Shown here one piece after another: positions 1-8,441 of a DNA stretch of 64,000 bases. Source of the stretch: Acidobacteriota bacterium (GTDB taxonomy: Bacteria > Acidobacteriota > Terriglobia > Terriglobales > Acidobacteriaceae); the NCBI GenBank assembly GCA_013289875.1, contig JABCZC010000002.1, forward strand, positions 1-64,000. Direction: 5' to 3'. How positions within the stretch are numbered: position 1 is the stretch's first letter; each line of letters begins with the position of its first letter. The notes under the pieces are model-generated. The model was not told where the DNA came from, ran no database searches, and was given only the letters and a program-made list of their open reading frames with translations. The position numbers and the translations under genes were made by a program.

Positions 1-3000
1 CGATTCCGACGAGGACTGCAAAGAGGACGACGCCAAGCATTGTGCGCCAGCTACGGCGGCGAGCCGGAATCCCAAAGAAGAGAAGCATGGCCAGGGCGGC
101 TCCCCCAGCAATTGTGAAGAACTTATCCAAGGGGCGGCTCAACGCAGCACTGCTGGAGCTGGTGGTGACGGTGAGCGTGGAGGTAACAGCAGATGTCCCG
201 GTGACATCAGCCGTCGTTGGGTTAAGGCTGCACCCTACCCCGTTCGCAGGGCTGGATACTGCGCAGGTGAGGGCCACGTTTCCTGTAAATCCGCCCGACG
301 GAGTCACAGTGATGGTTGAAGTGCCGGAGTTGGGCTGCGTCACGCTGATCGAGCCGCTGTTTGTGAGAGCGAAGCTGGGAGCGACTGGGGGGGTGACGGT
401 GACGGTCACGGTTGCGGTTTGTGCAGCGAGAGTCCCCGATGTGCCAGTGACTGTGACTGTGTAGCTGCCCGCTGTGGTGGTCGCAGTCGTGGCAACGGTG
501 AGCGTTGAGGTGACAGTGGTCGTTGCCGTGGTTGGGTTAAGCGTGCAGGTTGCAGGACTGGTCGCGCCAGTGGGGCCGGTGACGGCGCAGGTTAGAGCGA
601 CGCTGGCAGTAAAGCCATTCGACGGAACTACTGTGATGACCGACGTATTCCCGGTCGTAGCGCCAGCGACCAGACTGAGCGTAGTCGGTGCGGCGCTGAG
701 GGTGAAGTTTGGTGGCACTACAGCTGCAGTCACCATAGCGGTCACGGTGGCGGTAGATGTGCTGCTTCCGGACGTGCCGGTCACTGTGACGGCATAGGTC
801 CCTGGTGTTGTGGTGGCCGTTGTGCTGACGGTGAGGATCGATGTGACGGCAGCCGTACCGGTGATGTCAGCCGTGGTCGGGTTCAGCGCGCAGGTTGCGG
901 GACTAGTTGCGCCTGCCGGGCCGGTGACGGTGCAGGCCAAGGCAACGTTGCCGGTGAATGTGCCGAACGGCGTGACCGTGATGGTGGAGGTATTGCCGGT
1001 AGTAGCGTCGGCGGCGAAGGTGAGCGTGGTTGGCGCGGCAGTGACACTAAAGGGCGCGACGTTTGAGGTGACGGTGGTTGTCTCGGTTATCGTTCCCGAC
1101 ACGCCGGTAACCGTGACGGTATAAGCACCCGGGGTCGTGGTTGCGGTTGAGTCCACCGTGAGCGTAGAGGTAACGGCGGCCGTGCCAGTCACGTCAGGCG
1201 AGGTGGGATTGAGGCTGCAGGTTGCGGGGCTGGTTGCGCCGCTTGGGCCAGTCACGGCGCAGGTGAGATTCACCGTGCCAGTGAAGCCGCCGGACGGCGT
1301 GACCGAGACGACAGATGTGTTGTTCGTGGTGGCTCCAGGGACGAGACTGAGGGCGGTTGGGGCGGCCGTGAGAGCGAAGCTTGGCGTGCCGCTGACGGCC
1401 GCTTCAATGGCCAGGGTATGAACAAACTCACCGTTTGCATTCATTCCTGTAACCCGGACGTTGTAGTTGCCAGTGGCAACGGAGGAGCCGGCATCGATGG
1501 TGAGCGTAAGCGGAGAGGTGCTGCCCGGAGAGAGCGTCGCCGAGGAGCTAACGGAGCAGGTGACCGGGTTTCCGGTGGGCGTTGGGGCGCAGGTGAAGCT
1601 GACGGCTCCGGCGAATCCGTTGACGGAAGAGAGATTGATGGTGTCAGTGCCGGAGCCTCCGGAGGCGACCGGAACGATGGTGGTCTCCGGAACCATGGAG
1701 AAGTCGGAGAGGGGGCTGGAGATTGCGCCACCGCTATTGAGCGTGGTGGCAGAGATGTTGTAGTTCGTGTCGCCTGTGTATTGCAGGGTTATGAAGTTAG
1801 AACCCTGGAAGAGGACTTGACTGTTGAGCGTAGTGGAGAAGGTGGAAACAACTCCAGAGGTCGGAGCAACAAGCGGGATACCGTTCCCAATGGAATAACC
1901 GGAGGAAAAGATAATAATGCCGCCGGTTGGCGCCGGATGGCCGCTCTGACCAGTTACTGTACCGGTAATGGTAATGCTGGTTGACGGCGAGATGCTTCCG
2001 GACATGGTTGCAGTGGTGGTGGTGGAAAGACCGCCGAGCGAGCCGAGCTGGATCTGGAAGGATCCCGTAGAAGTTGCCTTGTAGTTCGAGTCTCCAGAGT
2101 AGCTGACGTTGACGTTGTAGGTTCCGGTGTTATTCGCGACTGTGACGGTAGCTACGCCTTCCGTTGCTTGATAGTTGGGATCGACCGCAGCCGAGAGGGT
2201 CGCTGTCTGGGTGCCGCCGGGCAGTCCAGTAACGGTGACGGTTCCGGTGGGAGGCTTGATAGGAACGGGGTAGACAACACCGCTATTTGGGTTGGCGAAG
2301 CTGACCTGGGCGTTGTTCGCGACCTGGATGTTGAAGACTGTATTCTGACCGTTGGCGAATTGCGTCGAATTGATCTGATTCGATGCACCGAATGCGATTG
2401 CGGGCGTGTCCTGCACTACGGTGAAGGTGACGGCCGAGGCAGTCGATTTGTTGTAGCTGTTGTCTCCGGCATAGCTCGCAGTGACGGAATGGGAACCAAT
2501 GGCGAAGGGCGCGTTGTACTCGGCATCACCCTCGGCATTGAGAACGGCGGTGTTGATCGTTGAACTTCCGTCGGCAAAGGTGACGGTTCCGGTGGGAATA
2601 CCGAAGACGGGGCAGGTGGCGCTGCTGGTAAAGCAGTTTTCCAGCGCAGTGAGCTGAGAGCTGGGGGCGACCTGAGCGCTGAGGAGTAACTGCGTGCCGT
2701 AATCGATGCTCGCCCCTGAAACAATCGAACCCGAACTGGAAGTTCCCGCCGGTGAAAAGAGATTGAAGTAGATGCCGCTGTTTTCGGGGTTGACCGTGAT
2801 CTGGGTCTTCTGGGAGCTGCTCGCGGCATTGCTGGGGTCTCCACCATAGTGTCCCCATATGTTGTAGGTTCCACCGGGCAGGTAATTCACAGTATTGCCA
2901 CTGTTGAATGTGCCATTGGAAAGTGGGAACCAGGGCTGACCCTGCTGCACCGGCTCAGTGCTGTCGGTCATCAGGGCTACATCACCCGTAGCGGTGGATG

Positions 3001-5233
3001 GGGTGACGGTGCCGCTGATGGTGATTGGTGTGCCATGCGTAAAGGTAGTTTCGGAGGGCGTGAGGGTAGTGTTGCTCGTGGCGAAGGTGACTTTATTCCA
3101 GTCGGCGACGAGAACGTTGGCATCGACGCTGCCGAGGCCGGAAGCGAGGTCATACCCTGCGGTTGCGTTGTACTCGGGCGTTGTGCCGGTTCCGATTTGA
3201 CCTTCGATCGCCGGACCGTAGGTGGGATCGGTGATCGTGGGTGGGTTGGTGATCGAGATGCAATCGGGAGATGTGGGTGAGAAGGAGCAGGGGACGGAGT
3301 TGGATCCGACGGTTATGTCGTGGAAAGCTGCGGGAAACTGCGTGGCCAGGGGATAAAGAACGAAGTCGGCCTGACCCTGGCGCCCGTACTTCTGATTGAC
3401 GAGAGCCATGATGCCGGCAAAGGCGGGTGATGAAGCCGAAGTTCCGCCGACGGCCGTTATCTGCACGGTGTTTCCGCCAGAGGCAGGCTGGCAGTCGCCG
3501 TCCTGATAGCACTCAGGGTAGAAACTGCCGTTCTGGGCAATGGCAGCATAGAGCGCGAGGTCTGGGACGTCACGGGCCGAGTCGGCGGGAACACCGGCGC
3601 CCTTTTGCCAGGCAGGTTTGGGGTAAGGTACGCAGGCGTTAGTGGAGCTTAGCGTTGCGCAGGTGCTTGCTCCCCCGCCGCCGCCGGCGATAGCGGTGAC
3701 CGTTCCGCTTGATTCAGTGAGGATGTTGAAGATATTGAGGCCGAACTGGCTGTTGTTCCAGGGCTGCTCGGGTATGACGGCCTGGAGAGATGGTTTATAG
3801 GAACTATTGCTGGCGGCGGTGGTCCAGAAGGTGCCAAGCTGGGCGTTGATGGCGGCGGTGGTCCCGTTGTACGAGCTGTAGAAGAAGTCGGTGCCGCCCA
3901 CGGAGACGTTATAGGCCGACTCGCCCCAGCCGGTGACGGCCTGGCCGCCGACGGCGTAATACTGCGAGCTTTCGTCACAACCGGCCGAGGCGCTGTCCCC
4001 CGAGGAAACCATGACGGTGATGCCTTGCGCGGCAGCCTGCTCCCAGAGAGTGGCAAAGGCCGCGTTCAGGCTGGGGCTGTAGGCCTCGCATAAGCCGAAG
4101 CTCATGCTAATGACAGGCGCGATATTGCCATAGACGGCGTGCTCGGCGGCGAGCAGTAGTCCGTACTCAAGAGTTGTGTCGGAAGCGATCACCAGATCGA
4201 TCGTGGCGTTGGGCGCAACGGCTCCGGCTTGCTCTACGTCAAGATAGGCTTCGACGGAGTCGCCGTTGGGGCCGTCCGGATCATTGATGCCGTCAACTCC
4301 CGGATCATTTCCGTCGATGATGACCTGCGGCAAATTCGGGGCTGCCGGATTGGCATCCAGGTTGAAGAGCGAGCGGAACTGCTTAACGAGATAGATGTTG
4401 ATGTTGGAGTCGTTGACGATGGCGATGGTCTGGCCCGAGCCGTTGACTTGGGCAGCGTAAAGCGGGTTGAGATCATACTGGACGGCGAAGTCGCCCGGCG
4501 CGAGAACATAGTTATTATCGATAGCCGGGGTGCCTGGGCCTGTAGTCCAGAGCGGAGTGGCCTTGTCGGTCCTGGGGTCATAGGTGGCTTTGCCGAGGAC
4601 TTTGGCATAGTTCTTCCCGCGGAAATTGTTGAGCGAGGTGAAACCGCCGAAGACCGGCGCGAGCGCGGACGGAATCTGCGGGTCGGCGGCGTTGGCGTAG
4701 TGCGTCTGTCCTTCCACCAAGTACTTGTGAATCTGAGTGTGAAAGGCGTCGCGAAACTGAGCGACGTTCCCGGAGATTTCGAGGGTCTGTTTGCCGGGGT
4801 TGAGCCTGGTTATGCTGAAGCCCTTCGATTGCAGCCAGGATTCGAGGGTAGCGATGTCCTGATCGGAGGGGCCGAATTGCTTGCCAAACTGATCCGGCGT
4901 AAGCCACTTGTGATAGCTGGCCGAGCCAGGCGTGTGCAGATCGGTGATGAGCTGCTTCAGGGCCGACTCCTGCGCGTCGCTGCGCTTGAGCACCACCTGG
5001 ACGCGGTCGAGGGGCATGCTGTCGGGCGCGGCTCCGCGATCGTTGGCTGCGCTGGCCAGGGGATGGAGCGTTCCCTTGAGGGTGACACGGGAGTTCTCAT
5101 CGATGGGCTGGGTAAGGCGGGTAGTCACCAGCGAAGATGTGGCCTGCGCAACGAGCAGGGCGGGCGCGATAAGGGTGAGGGCTGCCGCCGCGAAGGCGAT
5201 GGGGCTTAGGGAGCGGAGAATCTTTGCGAGCAT
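1..5233 (-). CDS. S53 family (sedolisin/kumamolisin-type) secreted serine-carboxyl peptidase with C-terminal Ig-like repeats, partial
   Basis: Predicted exported acid endopeptidase. The minus frame is open from 5233 to the left edge, giving at least 1744 residues with the C-terminus outside the window. Order: hydrophobic signal peptide (residues 1-30), activation prodomain (about 35-190), S53 catalytic domain (about 230-700), mixed Ig-like domains (about 720-1170), then about five Ig-like modules (1170-1690) and a hydrophobic anchor ending in a basic ARRRSWR stretch. The S53 catalytic set is visible: Glu328 and Asp332 in EAYLD, oxyanion Asp413 in SSGDS and Ser599 in GGTSASSP. The gap from Asp413 to Ser599 is longer than in sedolisin, suggesting an insertion. 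ATG 5233 is preferred over in-frame ATG 5239 because GGATAGG then sits at a normal distance. The family assignment is firm; the substrate is unknown. Confidence 0.93.
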   Translation of the reverse strand, partial: MLAKILRSLSPIAFAAAALTLIAPALLVAQATSSLVTTRLTQPIDENSRVTLKGTLHPLASAANDRGAAPDSMPLDRVQVVLKRSDAQESALKQLITDLHTPGSASYHKWLTPDQFGKQFGPSDQDIATLESWLQSKGFSITRLNPGKQTLEISGNVAQFRDAFHTQIHKYLVEGQTHYANAADPQIPSALAPVFGGFTSLNNFRGKNYAKVLGKATYDPRTDKATPLWTTGPGTPAIDNNYVLAPGDFAVQYDLNPLYAAQVNGSGQTIAIVNDSNINIYLVKQFRSLFNLDANPAAPNLPQVIIDGNDPGVDGINDPDGPNGDSVEAYLDVEQAGAVAPNATIDLVIASDTTLEYGLLLAAEHAVYGNIAPVISMSFGLCEAYSPSLNAAFATLWEQAAAQGITVMVSSGDSASAGCDESSQYYAVGGQAVTGWGESAYNVSVGGTDFFYSSYNGTTAAINAQLGTFWTTAASNSSYKPSLQAVIPEQPWNNSQFGLNIFNILTESSGTVTAIAGGGGGASTCATLSSTNACVPYPKPAWQKGAGVPADSARDVPDLALYAAIAQNGSFYPECYQDGDCQPASGGNTVQITAVGGTSASSPAFAGIMALVNQKYGRQGQADFVLYPLATQFPAAFHDITVGSNSVPCSFSPTSPDCISITNPPTITDPTYGPAIEGQIGTGTTPEYNATAGYDLASGLGSVDANVLVADWNKVTFATSNTTLTPSETTFTHGTPITISGTVTPSTATGDVALMTDSTEPVQQGQPWFPLSNGTFNSGNTVNYLPGGTYNIWGHYGGDPSNAASSSQKTQITVNPENSGIYFNLFSPAGTSSSGSIVSGASIDYGTQLLLSAQVAPSSQLTALENCFTSSATCPVFGIPTGTVTFADGSSTINTAVLNAEGDAEYNAPFAIGSHSVTASYAGDNSYNKSTASAVTFTVVQDTPAIAFGASNQINSTQFANGQNTVFNIQVANNAQVSFANPNSGVVYPVPIKPPTGTVTVTGLPGGTQTATLSAAVDPNYQATEGVATVTVANNTGTYNVNVSYSGDSNYKATSTGSFQIQLGSLGGLSTTTTATMSGSISPSTSITITGTVTGQSGHPAPTGGIIIFSSGYSIGNGIPLVAPTSGVVSTFSTTLNSQVLFQGSNFITLQYTGDTNYNISATTLNSGGAISSPLSDFSMVPETTIVPVASGGSGTDTINLSSVNGFAGAVSFTCAPTPTGNPVTCSVSSSATLSPGSTSPLTLTIDAGSSVATGNYNVRVTGMNANGEFVHTLAIEAAVSGTPSFALTAAPTALSLVPGATTNNTSVVSVTPSGGFTGTVNLTCAVTGPSGATSPATCSLNPTSPDVTGTAAVTSTLTVDSTATTTPGAYTVTVTGVSGTITETTTVTSNVAPFSVTAAPTTLTFAADATTGNTSTITVTPFGTFTGNVALACTVTGPAGATSPATCALNPTTADITGTAAVTSILTVSTTATTTPGTYAVTVTGTSGSSTSTATVTAMVTAAVVPPNFTLSAAPTTLSLVAGATTGNTSVITVVPSNGFTASVALTCAVTGPTGATSPATCTLNPTTATTTVTSTLTVATTATTTAGSYTVTVTGTSGTLAAQTATVTVTVTPPVAPSFALTNSGSISVTQPNSGTSTITVTPSGGFTGNVALTCAVSSPANGVGCSLNPTTADVTGTSAVTSTLTVTTSSSSAALSRPLDKFFTIAGGAALAMLLFFGIPARRRSWRTMLGVVLFAVLVGI
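165..1715 (-). repeat. Tandem Ig-like modules inside the S53 peptidase gene
   Basis: About five consecutive coding modules of roughly 325-350 bp. An easily tracked block encoding CAVTGP-GATSPATC recurs near 547, 894 and 1219, i.e. at intervals of 347 and 325 bp. The encoded modules share a TPSGGFTG-V-LTC core and a T-TVTVTGTSG end, typical of bacterial Ig-like folds on surface proteins. The similarity at DNA level suggests duplication and possible copy-number change. It is not a CRISPR array, since the repeats are coding and contiguous. Confidence 0.8.
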
Positions 5234-5239
5234 GGCCAT

Positions 5240-5807
5240 CCTATCCAGTGTTGAGACGATTGAATCGGGCACTCCATGTTGTTACGGTGCGTCGATGTTC
5301 GCATTCTGGGGATGCGTTCAACCGATACCCGTCCGCCGACTGCGTCAGGAGCGGTGCGAGGAGGAACAGAGAGAAATCTATGCGGGTCTCGAACGGAAAA
5401 CAGCAGAGCGTCGAAAAATAGCGAGTCCCCGAATGCGACGGTTGTAAGCGATTCGAAGAGCCGTGTCAAGGGACGGGCCCAATGACCGGGTTTGCCACCG
5501 GCAAGCGAAGGAAAGGCGCTTTCGCGGAAACTCGAGGAGCGAGAACACGCCGTCGGCGTAGAGGGTATGAGATGCATAGGGCAGGGTATGCCTTGCGACC
5601 ATTTAGACGGTAACTCCGGGAATTAGTTGCGGTGGCTGTAAGCGCCTAAAGAGTTTGATTCGATCAAACCGATTCAAGAGGGATCACGCGGTTGAGACGG
5701 ATGGCCACTCCGGCACGGCGAGCAAATACATGTAGAAAATGACTCCGGGTTCTGTCAGAGTGTTTCGCGGTGGTGAAAATCGCTTTGTCGGATCAGAAGG
5801 CTGGGAA
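5240..5807. other. Intergenic region between S53 peptidase and DUF4239-like gene
   Basis: About 570 bp lie between two divergent genes. No open frame here has a convincing start, codon bias or recognisable protein, so I call it non-coding. It should carry the promoters of both flanking genes. The only distinct element I see is the palindrome at 5653-5669, listed separately. Confidence 0.5.
5653..5669. promoter_or_regulatory. Perfect palindrome, candidate operator
   Basis: GTTTGATTCGATCAAAC has two perfect 7-bp inverted arms (GTTTGAT and ATCAAAC) around a TCG centre. It lies about 140 bp upstream of the preferred start of the DUF4239-like gene. The size and symmetry fit a dimeric repressor site. 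No regulator gene is adjacent, so the binding protein is unknown. Confidence 0.35.
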
Positions 5808-6572
5808 ATGCTGACTACTTGGGAGGATGTCGTAATCGTTATTCTGATCGTTGTCTGCTCGCTTCTCTTCAAGATGGCGGTCAACCGGTTCTGGACTACG
5901 GAGCGCCGAAAGATGCATAACGATCTGATCGGCTGGCAGCTCAGCATTCTAGGCACGACCTACGCGGTGATTGTGGGATTCATGCTGTACACGGTCTGGA
6001 CTGATTTCGGGCTGGCAGAAGCGAATGCGGACGCAGAGGCTAACGCGGTCATGAATGTGTATCGCCTGGGGGAAGGACTGCCCGCATTACAGCGCGACGA
6101 GCTGAGAAAGACGGCGCGCGCATATGTGGACGCGGTGGTGGACGAGGATTGGCCGGCGATGGCCCGCGGCGACGACGGGATCCTGGCCAGCCACGCGATG
6201 AGCTCGAAGATGTGGCAGATTCTGACGTCGGTGAAGGCGGCCTCCCCTACGGAGATCACGGCGGAGGATCATGCGCTGTATGAGCTGAGCGCAATGGCCG
6301 AGCACCGGCGTCTGAGGCAACTGGAAAGCACGTCGCGCCTGCCAGGGGTCTTGTGGTTCGTACTGATCATCGGAGGCACGGTGACGATCATGTCGAGCTG
6401 CATGTTCGGTGCTGAAAGCTCGTGGCTGCACGGGCTGCAGGTGTTTGCCTTTTCACTGCTGATCGCGCTGGTGCTGGTAGCCATCGCGGATATCGATCGG
6501 CCATTTCAGGGTTCGGTGCATGTGAAGGACGCGGCGTTCCGGCGCGCCCAGCTGAACATGAGCGAGCAGTAG
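5808..6572 (+). CDS. DUF4239-like (bestrophin-like) membrane protein
   Basis: Hypothetical integral membrane protein of 254 residues. There is a hydrophobic N-terminal helix (VVIVILIVVCSLLF), a second segment in LGTTYAVIVGFMLYTVW, a central soluble region rich in Glu/Ala helices, and two C-terminal membrane helices (about 190-235). The LGTTYAVI-GFML--VW segment followed by an Ala/Glu helix and a late EDWPAM motif matches what I recall of the DUF4239 family, whose function is not established. ATG 5808 is chosen because AAGG precedes it and the membrane helix follows at once. An in-frame ATG at 5739 would add 23 residues of doubtful sequence. It seems to stand alone, converging on the permease gene downstream. 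Confidence 0.7.
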   Translation: MLTTWEDVVIVILIVVCSLLFKMAVNRFWTTERRKMHNDLIGWQLSILGTTYAVIVGFMLYTVWTDFGLAEANADAEANAVMNVYRLGEGLPALQRDELRKTARAYVDAVVDEDWPAMARGDDGILASHAMSSKMWQILTSVKAASPTEITAEDHALYELSAMAEHRRLRQLESTSRLPGVLWFVLIIGGTVTIMSSCMFGAESSWLHGLQVFAFSLLIALVLVAIADIDRPFQGSVHVKDAAFRRAQLNMSEQ

Positions 6573-6580
6573 CTGCGGTT

Positions 6581-7153
6581 TTACGCAGGGAGTTGCGGGT
6601 CAGGCGGCGGTGCCGGAACGGCTTTCGGCTTTGGCTTACGGAAGGCATAGACGATGGCAAGAAGCGGCGGGGCAAGCAGGACTCCCCAGAAGGGGATGAC
6701 GATGCCAAGCAGGATGGGAACAAAAATGGAGGCCCAGATGGGTACGCGCGTGACGCGCTTGAGCAGCCAGGGCTGGAGCAGAAGCTGGTCAATGATGACA
6801 ATGGCCGCGTAAAGACCCAGGACAAGGCCCAGTCGGTACTCGTCGCGTCCGCTGAAAAGGACCATCATGACCGGGAAGATGACGGTAATGACGCCTCCAA
6901 AGTTGGGGACGAAGGTCATGAGTCCGCCGATGAGCGCCCAGAGAGGCGCGAGCGGGATACCGAGGAGCGCAAGGCCCAGCCACCAGAGGACGGCGACGCA
7001 GAGAGCTTCAATGGAAACTGCCCGCCACCAGTTGACGAGCGCGATCCCGGCTATGCGGGCGCTGTCGCGGGCAGTGCGGCCGTGAGTGCGGAAGTCGAAG
7101 GCCGGCATAGTCTTTAGAGCGTTTTCAGTAATTCCATAAACGCGATGATCCAT
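6581..7153 (-). CDS. AI-2E/PerM-type permease, C-terminal half only
   Basis: The 190 residues match the C-terminal half of the AI-2E transporter (PerM/YdiK-like) family. Visible are the GIPLAPLWALIGGLMTFVPN segment, the following VITVIFPVMM helix, IDQLLLQPWLLKR, and a last pair of helices around VPILLGIVIPFWGVLLAPPL. Full members have about 340-380 residues with N-terminal helices and a long extramembrane domain, both missing here. About four or five membrane helices remain, and the C-terminus is Pro-rich. It may be a pseudogene remnant or a short family variant. No in-frame upstream extension with permease-like sequence is evident before 7200. Transport substrate unknown. Confidence 0.65.
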   Translation of the reverse strand: MDHRVYGITENALKTMPAFDFRTHGRTARDSARIAGIALVNWWRAVSIEALCVAVLWWLGLALLGIPLAPLWALIGGLMTFVPNFGGVITVIFPVMMVLFSGRDEYRLGLVLGLYAAIVIIDQLLLQPWLLKRVTRVPIWASIFVPILLGIVIPFWGVLLAPPLLAIVYAFRKPKPKAVPAPPPDPQLPA

Positions 7154-7200
7154 GCTCGATGCTGCAGGATTCCGGGCAGAGAGCGGTGGGCTGGATACGG

Positions 7201-7425
7201 CTAAGCGTCACTCTCGCAACTCTGCCAGCAGGAACGCCCTTCCCGGCACACAGAGCGGTGAACGTAATGATCGTCAGGACCCGCTTTTCCCATGGTTTTG
7301 AGACACCAGTAGGTGGTGGTTGCTCCCATCACGTCGATCAGTTCGTCGTGAAATTCACCGAAGGCGCCGTAAGAAGATTTGCTGCGGAGCGAAGCGCAAT
7401 GGATCTGCACGAGTGGGGTTGACAT
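7201..7425 (-). CDS. Small Cys-containing protein downstream of the XDH operon
   Basis: A 74-residue protein I cannot name. It starts 11 bp after the FAD-subunit stop and has one of the best ribosome-binding sites in the window: AAGGAGG at 7432-7438, six bases from ATG 7425. The SD overlaps the stop codon of the upstream gene, which argues for translation in the same operon. The C-terminal half reads YWCLKTMGKAGPDDHYV and then CREGRSCWQSC. Five cysteines in all could bind metal or form disulfides. There is no signal peptide or membrane segment. A role with the molybdoenzyme is suggested only by position. Confidence 0.7.
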   Translation of the reverse strand: MSTPLVQIHCASLRSKSSYGAFGEFHDELIDVMGATTTYWCLKTMGKAGPDDHYVHRSVCREGRSCWQSCESDA

Positions 7426-7431
7426 ACCGGT

Positions 7432-7438
7432 CCTCCTT
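7432..7438 (-). promoter_or_regulatory. Consensus Shine-Dalgarno for the 74-residue protein
   Basis: AAGGAGG on the minus strand, six bases before ATG 7425. It overlaps the TAA stop of the FAD-subunit gene (7437-7439), so the two genes are probably translationally coupled. It is the main evidence that the small gene is real. Confidence 0.75.
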
Positions 7439-8441
7439 AGCCGATGGCGCTCGGGTCACGCTGCATCTGTCCGGCGGCGAGCAGCACCGTGCGGTAGATC
7501 GCTGTCTGAAAGAGCTGAACCTTGTAGCCGTTTTGCGAAAGCGGCGTGGCGTCCTGCATGGCGGCCTTCCCGGCAGCGCGAGCCGTGGCTTCGTCGATGG
7601 TCTTGCCGGTGAGCACGGCCTCGGCCGCCTTCGAACGAATGGGCGTGGGCGCGGCCACGCCAAGAACGACGGAAGCCTTGCGGCAGAGTGCGCCATCCAT
7701 GACCAGCACCACGCCGGCATCTGCGATCGGCCAGTCGAAACTCTCCTTCTCGCCGTACTTCTGATAGGCGGAGCGGGTGCCGGGAGCGGGCGCGGGGACA
7801 AAGATGCCGGTGATCAGTTCGCCGGGCTGGACAACGGTCTCGTTGATGACGCTTTTTTCAGGGGGCACGTAGAAATTGCTCATCAAGACCATGCGCTTGC
7901 CGCGCTTCGAGGTGAGCTCCACTTGCGCGTCCATCCCGAGCAATGGCACGGCGGTCGACGACGGATGGACCATCGCGCAGGTGCTGTTGTTCATGATGGC
8001 GTGGTACTGGTTTTCACCGGCTTGCGCGTGGCATTCATCGCTGCCGCCGCCCTTCTTCTTGCAGTCGACGTCGGTGGAGCGGAAATACCAGCAGCGTGGG
8101 CGTTGCATGATGTTGCCGCCGAGGGTGGCCATGTTGCGCACCTGCGGCGTGGCTGCGTGTCCGGCGGCGTCGGACAGCGCGGAGTAGCTACGCTGAATCT
8201 CAGGATGGTCGGCAATCTCGCTCAGGGTCGAGAGCGGACCAAGTTGCAGGCCGTCGGCGGATACGGTGATGCCGCGTAGGCTGTCGACATTGCGAATGTT
8301 GACGAGCTTTGCTGGAAAGACGATGTCGTCTTTCATCAAGTCAAGGAGATCGATGCCGCCTGCCTTGACGGTGGCGCCGTCGCCAAGCTGCCCGAGAGCC
8401 TCGTCCACTGTTTTGCAATCAACGAACGCGAACTTGTTCAT
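7437..8441 (-). CDS. Xanthine dehydrogenase family protein, FAD-binding subunit (PaoB/YagS-like)
   Basis: FAD subunit of a three-subunit molybdenum hydroxylase that passes electrons from the Fe-S protein to its acceptor. The 334 residues include the VKAGGIDLLDLMKDD region (FAD-binding PCMH fold), the TPQVRNMATLGGNIMQ signature, and a C-terminal CO-dehydrogenase-flavoprotein-type domain. An insertion after residue 115 carries cysteines (RCWYFRSTDVDC, SDEC, NNSTC). This resembles E. coli PaoB, which binds an additional [4Fe-4S] cluster through this region. Its ATG overlaps the stop of the Mo subunit by four bases, indicating translational coupling. The oxidised substrate (aldehyde or purine) cannot be read from sequence. 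Confidence 0.92.
   Translation of the reverse strand: MNKFAFVDCKTVDEALGQLGDGATVKAGGIDLLDLMKDDIVFPAKLVNIRNVDSLRGITVSADGLQLGPLSTLSEIADHPEIQRSYSALSDAAGHAATPQVRNMATLGGNIMQRPRCWYFRSTDVDCKKKGGGSDECHAQAGENQYHAIMNNSTCAMVHPSSTAVPLLGMDAQVELTSKRGKRMVLMSNFYVPPEKSVINETVVQPGELITGIFVPAPAPGTRSAYQKYGEKESFDWPIADAGVVLVMDGALCRKASVVLGVAAPTPIRSKAAEAVLTGKTIDEATARAAGKAAMQDATPLSQNGYKVQLFQTAIYRTVLLAAGQMQRDPSAIG

Noticed and set aside
165-1715. CRISPR-like periodicity
   Set aside because: Period is 325-350 bp, the repeats are coding and no spacer structure exists.
42-1763. Series of Val/Thr-rich plus-strand frames, each about 100 codons
   Set aside because: They mirror the repeated Ig-like modules on minus; the periodicity comes from those modules.
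4229-5209. 326-codon plus-strand open frame opposite the S53 peptidase
   Set aside because: The minus frame encodes signal peptide, prodomain and catalytic residues of S53; the plus frame has no recognisable protein.
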